Assembly (NCBI GenBank): GCA_024398615.1
Contig: JAKSIU010000024.1
Location: 1 to 43,707, forward strand
Origin: Bacteroidaceae bacterium
GTDB taxonomy: Bacteria > Bacteroidota > Bacteroidia > Bacteroidales > Bacteroidaceae
Direction of reading: 5' to 3'
DNA length: 43,707 bases
Shown here one piece after another: positions 41,412 through 43,707 of this stretch. The translations under genes were made by a program, and so were the position numbers. The notes under the pieces are model-generated. The model was given only the letters and a program-made list of their open reading frames with translations, had not been told where the DNA came from and did not search any database. Positions within the stretch are counted from its first letter, which is position 1; every line of letters begins with the position of its first letter.

Positions 41412-41975
41412 TTATTTTTTGAAATAACGGTTGTAGAGACCCTGGAAACCTGCACCGTGACGGGCCTCGTCCTTGGCCATCTCGTGAACACTGTCGTGGA
41501 TTGCGTCGAGGTTGAGCTGCTTGGCGACTCTGGCAATGTCCATCTTGCCTGCGCATGCACCTTGCTCGGCCATCATTCTCTTCTCGACATTGGTCTTGGT
41601 GTCCCAGACAACCTCACCGAGCATCTCTGCAAAACGGGCAGCGTGATCGGCCTCTTCGTATGCATAGCGCTTGAAAGCCTCGGCAATCTCCGGGTATCCT
41701 TCACGGTCGGCCTGACGGCTCATGGCAATGTACATGCCTACTTCCGTGCACTCTCCAACGAAGTGATCCTTGAGACCCTGACGTACGAAATCTCCATCGG
41801 CACCTTCAGGAATGGCATTGGCAATGCCAAGCTCATGCTCTGTTACAAACTGAAGACCCTTGTCTTCCTCCATCTTGTTGAACTTACTTCCCGGAACCTT
41901 GCATACCGGGCACTTCTCTGGTGCAGTGTCACCTTCGTGAACATAACCGCAGACTGGGCAAACCCATTTAGCCAT
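41412..41975 (-). CDS. Reverse rubrerythrin (N-terminal rubredoxin, C-terminal diiron domain)
   Basis: A 187-residue protein for peroxide or oxygen detoxification in anaerobes. The rubredoxin-like zinc/iron knuckle is at the N-terminus (C6, C9, C22, C25), the reverse of classical rubrerythrin. The ferritin-like domain shows [21 protein letters not shown] and [10 protein letters not shown] as the iron-binding helices. The promoter -7 box is at 42014. Neighbouring AraC and Bcp genes suggest an oxidative-stress setting. Confidence 0.92.
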   Translation of the reverse strand: MAKWVCPVCGYVHEGDTAPEKCPVCKVPGSKFNKMEEDKGLQFVTEHELGIANAIPEGADGDFVRQGLKDHFVGECTEVGMYIAMSRQADREGYPEIAEAFKRYAYEEADHAARFAEMLGEVVWDTKTNVEKRMMAEQGACAGKMDIARVAKQLNLDAIHDSVHEMAKDEARHGAGFQGLYNRYFKK

Positions 41976-42013
41976 AATTCTATTCTTTTAAGTTGTTATT
42001 GTGTTTTCTGATG

Positions 42014-42021
42014 CAAAGGTA
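42014..42021 (-). promoter_or_regulatory. -7 box for reverse rubrerythrin
   Basis: Reads TACCTTTG on the minus strand, 39 bases before the ATG at 41975. Confidence 0.6.
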
Positions 42022-42069
42022 ATGACACTTGCTTTAACGGGGCAATAAAAACCGGTATCTTGAAGGTAA

Positions 42070-42112
42070 ATTTCGGCATGTCTTATAATTATTTTCATTG
42101 AAATGCCGAAAT
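42070..42112. promoter_or_regulatory. Inverted repeat ATTTCGGCAT...ATGCCGAAAT before the AraC gene
   Basis: Two exact 10-bp arms (42070-42079 and 42103-42112) lie 33 bases apart centre to centre, about three helical turns, in the gap between reverse rubrerythrin and the AraC-type gene. It could be a regulator binding site or a leader hairpin. An alternative upstream ATG for the AraC gene (42103) is inside the right arm, which argues for the later start. Confidence 0.5.
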
Positions 42113-42162
42113 GTACTATTGGAGGCGTATCTTCGTATCCGAAAGTGAACAATTCCCTGACT

Positions 42163-43068
42163 ATGGAGACTCAAGACATCAGGAATACTTATAAAATGGT
42201 ATGCGAGACGCCAAGTGGCTCGGGCTTCTTTATTGATCATATGCCGGACTTCCTTTACAAGGGAGAGATTGACGATGGTATACCGCATGTCCATACCTTC
42301 TACGAGATACTGTGGTTTCAGGATGGTACGGGATCGCATTTCGTCGATTTCCAGGAATATCCTATACATCCCGGAACCATTTTCTTCCTTACTCCGGGCC
42401 AAGTACATAACTTCGATGGCAGTGATGCCTACAAGGGCGTGGCCATCAAACTCTGCACTGATTTCATGCAGGGTCGGGGCGATGACAGCGACCTCTTTGT
42501 CAAGTACGACCTGTTCCACACCTTCGACACCTCCCCGTATTATGTCATCGATGACGGCACGGCCGCACAGCTTCAGGCATTGGTGGACAGTATGGAGGAG
42601 GAACTGAAAATCGGCAAAGACGTAGGACACATTGACATGTTGCGCTCATTGCTGAAGATTTTCCTGATCAAGGTCCACCGTTACGGATACAAGGAGGGTG
42701 AACTCCGGCTGGATGGACTCAAGCCCGCGCACAGGTTGTTCGTGCAGTTCCGGGGAATGCTTGAAAAGGACTATGCAACCAAACATACGGTGCAGGAATA
42801 CGCCGATGGCTTGAATGTGTCTGTGCGCACGTTGAACAAGTGTGTCAACGAATGTTCTGGACGTTCGCCCCTGGCCTTCATAACCGATAGAATCATGCTT
42901 GAGGCCAGACGTCAGGTCAGGTACGGTAATCTGATGATTAAGGAGATAGCATATAACCTGGGATATGAGGATCCTTCATATTTCGTGAAACTGTTCAAAC
43001 GGCAGACCGGAATGCTGCCATCGGACTTCCGTGAAATGGATGAGGTTTCGCATTGCTCAGTCAGATAA
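42163..43068 (+). CDS. AraC-family transcriptional regulator
   Basis: A 301-residue regulator. The N-terminal cupin-like domain has PHVHTFYEILWFQDG and FFLTPGQVHNF; the C-terminal double helix-turn-helix includes TVQEYADGLNVSVRTLNKCVNECSGRSP and IKEIAYNLGYEDPSYFVKLFKRQTGMLPSDFR, the usual AraC signature. The start METQD at 42163 was chosen over 42103. It lies between reverse rubrerythrin and the Bcp peroxiredoxin (23 bases downstream), so either may be a target. The effector is unknown. Confidence 0.9.
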   Translation: METQDIRNTYKMVCETPSGSGFFIDHMPDFLYKGEIDDGIPHVHTFYEILWFQDGTGSHFVDFQEYPIHPGTIFFLTPGQVHNFDGSDAYKGVAIKLCTDFMQGRGDDSDLFVKYDLFHTFDTSPYYVIDDGTAAQLQALVDSMEEELKIGKDVGHIDMLRSLLKIFLIKVHRYGYKEGELRLDGLKPAHRLFVQFRGMLEKDYATKHTVQEYADGLNVSVRTLNKCVNECSGRSPLAFITDRIMLEARRQVRYGNLMIKEIAYNLGYEDPSYFVKLFKRQTGMLPSDFREMDEVSHCSVR

Positions 43069-43091
43069 ATCAACAATCAAATATCAGACAA

Positions 43092-43553
43092 ATGAAAGTA
43101 GGAGACAGGATTCCGGAAGTGCTGGGAACGGACCAGTTCGGAAATGAAATCAAAAGCAGTGATTACCGCGGAAAGAAAATAGTCCTTTACAGTTACCCGA
43201 AAGCGAACACAAGCGGCTGTACTGCCGAGGCCTGTTCGCTTCAACAGCACAAAGCCGAGCTTGAGGCGGCCGGATACGCCATCATAGGCGTTTCCAAGGA
43301 CAAGCAGGATGCCCAGGCAAAGTTTGCCGAAAAGTTCGGTCTGGAGTTTCCGCTTATCGCCGACACGTCCACCGGACTTCTGCAGGCGCTTGGCTGCTGG
43401 GGCGAGAAGGTCGCCTGCGGTCATAAGACGGTGGGTACGCTCCGCACCACATATCTTGTGAACGAAGACGGAATAATCGATAAGATATTTGTCCCGAAGG
43501 AAATCAAGACAAAGATCCATGCGGAGCAGATTCTTGACTATCTGAAGCAGTAA
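43092..43553 (+). CDS. bcp: Bcp-type thiol peroxidase (peroxiredoxin)
   Basis: A 153-residue atypical 2-Cys peroxiredoxin that reduces peroxides with thioredoxin. The active site is NTSGCTAEAC with peroxidatic C43 and resolving C48, spaced as in Bcp. The start MKVGDRIPEV at 43092 fits the family; an upstream in-frame ATG (43053) overlaps the AraC gene. It is probably cotranscribed with the regulator. Confidence 0.92.
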   Translation: MKVGDRIPEVLGTDQFGNEIKSSDYRGKKIVLYSYPKANTSGCTAEACSLQQHKAELEAAGYAIIGVSKDKQDAQAKFAEKFGLEFPLIADTSTGLLQALGCWGEKVACGHKTVGTLRTTYLVNEDGIIDKIFVPKEIKTKIHAEQILDYLKQ

Positions 43554-43707
43554 CACTCAGGACGCTTCTGCAGAGATGAACACGAACTTCATTTTTTCAT
43601 GATCTTTTCTGTGTAATCGGGGGCAATTGATGTGAGTATCTGTTGTGTTATTGTAACTGCTCAGGTACCCCAGCCATAGGCAATAACCTATGACATACGA
43701 TAAGCAA
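43554..43707. other. Terminal gene-free segment
   Basis: No open frame of interest. A short hairpin CATAGG-CAATAA-CCTATG is at 43675-43692. The window ends before the next gene. Confidence 0.5.

Overview
The window reads as chromosomal DNA of a Bacteroidales bacterium (Bacteroides/Prevotella/Muribaculaceae range; the genus cannot be fixed by eye). Promoters carry the Bacteroidetes -7 box TAnnTTTG, Shine-Dalgarno sequences are mostly absent, many exported proteins are lipoproteins, and the gene set (Wzc-type kinase, secreted glycosidases, reverse rubrerythrin, YggS, PanB, FabI) fits a gut anaerobe. No rRNA, tRNA, CRISPR array or SusC/SusD pair was seen.

Layout. (1) 1-1506: a complete IS3-family element whose outer end coincides with the window start; it sits inside a tandem repeat array (1507-1962). 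(2) 1965-8095, minus strand: an exopolysaccharide module of sugar-nucleotide dehydratase, outer-membrane export lipoprotein, Wzc-like tyrosine autokinase and CpsB-type phosphatase. (3) 8096-11807: a secreted GH2 enzyme flanked by a composite direct repeat, followed by a long palindrome and short hairpin repeats. (4) 11808-21733: two GH43-like enzymes, a tRNA deacylase, an amino-acid ABC importer with a duplicated, permuted binding domain fused to its permease, FabI, NadE and a THUMP-like methyltransferase. (5) 21703-22664: a REP-associated tyrosine transposase (RAYT) between inverted REP sequences. (6) 22614-31402: a YggS/GH9/thioredoxin-like operon and a large GH3 enzyme. (7) 31476-35563: panB and a phosphorelay (receiver, tandem double histidine kinase, Hpt). 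(8) 35554-38614: a LemA-like envelope operon and a lipoprotein with a cyclophilin-like C-terminus. (9) 38719-43553: dihydroorotase, a cystatin-like lipoprotein, an HD protein, reverse rubrerythrin, an AraC regulator and a Bcp peroxiredoxin.

The most striking signal is the REP family (GAACAGGGGACAGG...CCGTTC). Six units lie in the window. Four form the last codons of unrelated genes (dehydratase, GH2, THUMP-like protein, YggS), always in the same orientation relative to transcription and always just before the stop, giving NRGQxPF or EQGTGxV tails. Two flank the RAYT gene. A second repeat, present three times around the GH2 gene, has a conserved two-hairpin structure ending in a terminator-like stem with a T-run; its variants keep base pairing, so it may be a repeated small RNA or a structured mobile element. 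Further unusual points are the double histidine kinase, the permuted ABC binding domain and low-complexity inserts in four different secreted glycosidases.
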